This document shows positions 6,238 to 6,709 of a DNA stretch of 6,709 nucleotides, in pieces. Under the pieces are notes generated by a model. It was not told the origin of the DNA and did not search any database. It was given only the letters and a program-made list of their open reading frames with translations. The stretch's first letter is position 1. Every line of letters starts with the position of its first letter. This DNA comes from Bacillota bacterium (GTDB lineage Bacteria; Bacillota; Clostridia; Christensenellales; Aristaeellaceae). Both the position numbers and the translations under genes were made by a program. The stretch is from contig JAEZLW010000078.1 in NCBI GenBank assembly GCA_023415145.1, positions 1 to 6,709 of the forward strand, in the 5' to 3' direction.

Positions 6238-6261
6238 CTGTGGCAAATCCTCCACAGGAGG
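6238..6261 (+). promoter_or_regulatory. Two alternative hairpins around the amidase ribosome binding site
   Basis: CTGTGG (6238-6243) can pair with CCACAG (6252-6257) over an eight-base loop. Alternatively CCTCC (6249-6253) can pair with GGAGG (6257-6261) over the three-base loop ACA. The second fold buries the Shine-Dalgarno AGGAGG of the next gene. The two share bases 6252-6253 and 6257, so only one can form at a time. The pairings are seen directly; a regulatory role is inference, and stems this short can arise by chance. Confidence 0.4.
6256..6261 (+). promoter_or_regulatory. Ribosome binding site fixing the amidase start
   Basis: A perfect AGGAGG lies seven bases before the ATG at 6269. 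Another ATG at 6264 is in a different frame and only two bases from this site, too close for normal initiation, and its reading gives no family resemblance. Confidence 0.85.
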
Positions 6262-6268
6262 CCATGCC

Positions 6269-6709
6269 ATGCTGTATAACAGGGTTGAGGCCGTCGCTTA
6301 TGCCCACGAGTGGGCTTACCGCAGGAACCCGCGGTTTTATGATTTTCAACATATCGGCGGGGATTGTACCAACTTCAACTCCCAGTGCATCTATGCCGGA
6401 TGCGGTGTGATGAACTATGCCAAAGGCACAGGATGGTACTATATTTCCTTGAACAACCGGGCCCCTGCATGGACGGGGGTCCAGTTTTTGTACAACTTTC
6501 TTATAAAGAACAAAGGCGCGGGGCCGTATGGCCAGGAGCTGCCGCTTGAGAATGCCATGATCGCTGATGTGATTCAATTGAGCCCCGACGGGTACCGTTT
6601 TTCCCATTCCCTGTTCGTTGTTGAGGTGGGAAATCCCCCGGCCCCGGAAAACATACACATCGCTACCCACACCCTGGATTCGGACTACCGGAAGTTAAGC
6701 ACCTACACC
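6269..6709 (+). CDS. Putative amidase-domain protein (Amidase_6 type), cut at right edge
   Basis: 147 codons are visible with no stop before the window ends. Translation begins MLYNRVEAVAYAHEWAYRRN and continues with FYDF, GGDCTNFNSQCIYAG and NYAKGTGWYY. This is the pattern of the 'putative amidase domain' family (PF12671), a papain-like fold related to NlpC/P60 and CHAP hydrolases. The likely nucleophile is Cys33 in DCTNF and the likely catalytic histidine His113 in FSHSLFVVE, preceded by ADVIQL where relatives often read GDVIQ. Two extra cysteines, Cys40 and Cys45, lie close to the active site. There is no signal peptide or membrane segment, so the protein is probably cytosolic, or released by lysis or an unknown route. 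The family is presumed to cut amide bonds, perhaps in peptidoglycan; the substrate is unknown. The domain seems nearly complete, so few residues are likely missing. Co-transcription with clpB is plausible, as no terminator separates them. Confidence 0.88.
   Translation, partial: MLYNRVEAVAYAHEWAYRRNPRFYDFQHIGGDCTNFNSQCIYAGCGVMNYAKGTGWYYISLNNRAPAWTGVQFLYNFLIKNKGAGPYGQELPLENAMIADVIQLSPDGYRFSHSLFVVEVGNPPAPENIHIATHTLDSDYRKLSTYT

Noticed and set aside
5909..6670. Long - strand open frame (253 codons) across the clpB end and the amidase gene
   Set aside because: It overlaps two clear + strand genes and the gap between them, and its translation shows no domain or ribosome binding support.
1..6709. 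CRISPR array, tRNA, rRNA, prophage, toxin-antitoxin or defence system
   Set aside because: No regularly spaced repeats, tRNA-like cloverleaf, rRNA motif, integrase or transposase, or defence-type gene was seen. The HerA-like ATPase has no NurA or SIR2 partner beside it and fits the DUF853 family better than defence HerA proteins.

Overview
The window looks like chromosomal DNA from a moderately GC-rich Firmicute (Bacillota), most likely a gut-type member of the class Clostridia. The main reasons are a perfect CtsR-type heat-shock operator in front of clpB, strong AGGAGG-like ribosome binding sites on every complete gene, and a short cytoplasmic 'putative amidase domain' protein of a kind common in Clostridia. 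The genus cannot be read from the sequence.

Layout, left to right. (1) Positions 1-439, + strand: the C-terminal part of a phosphodiester glycosidase (NAGPA-domain) protein that enters from the left edge. (2) 447-482: a strong hairpin terminator between two convergent genes. (3) 506-1420, - strand: a ten-helix EamA/DMT-family transporter. (4) 1421-1614: a 194-base gap filled almost entirely by two related hairpin repeats in inverted orientation (1432-1483 and 1569-1610), giving a MITE-like layout. (5) 1615-3450, - strand: a HerA-like ATPase of the DUF853/YjgR family, starting at GTG. (6) 3451-3616: a divergent promoter region with one consensus promoter for each direction and a CtsR box on the clpB side. 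(7) 3617-6226, + strand: complete clpB, the Hsp100 disaggregase. (8) 6227-6268: a short gap whose bases can form two mutually exclusive hairpins around the next Shine-Dalgarno sequence. (9) 6269 to the right edge, + strand: an amidase-domain (Amidase_6) protein with a DCTNF catalytic-cysteine motif, cut by the window end.

How the genes relate. clpB is the only gene whose regulation can be read with confidence: CtsR should repress it at normal temperature. The amidase gene follows in the same direction after 42 bases with no terminator seen, so it may be co-transcribed with clpB. The DUF853 ATPase and the EamA transporter lie in tandem on the other strand and could share a transcript, with the inverted hairpin pair between them. 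There is no phage, CRISPR, toxin-antitoxin or secondary-metabolite cluster here. The genes are ordinary housekeeping and accessory types, and the less explained parts are the two intergenic regions with unusual secondary structure.
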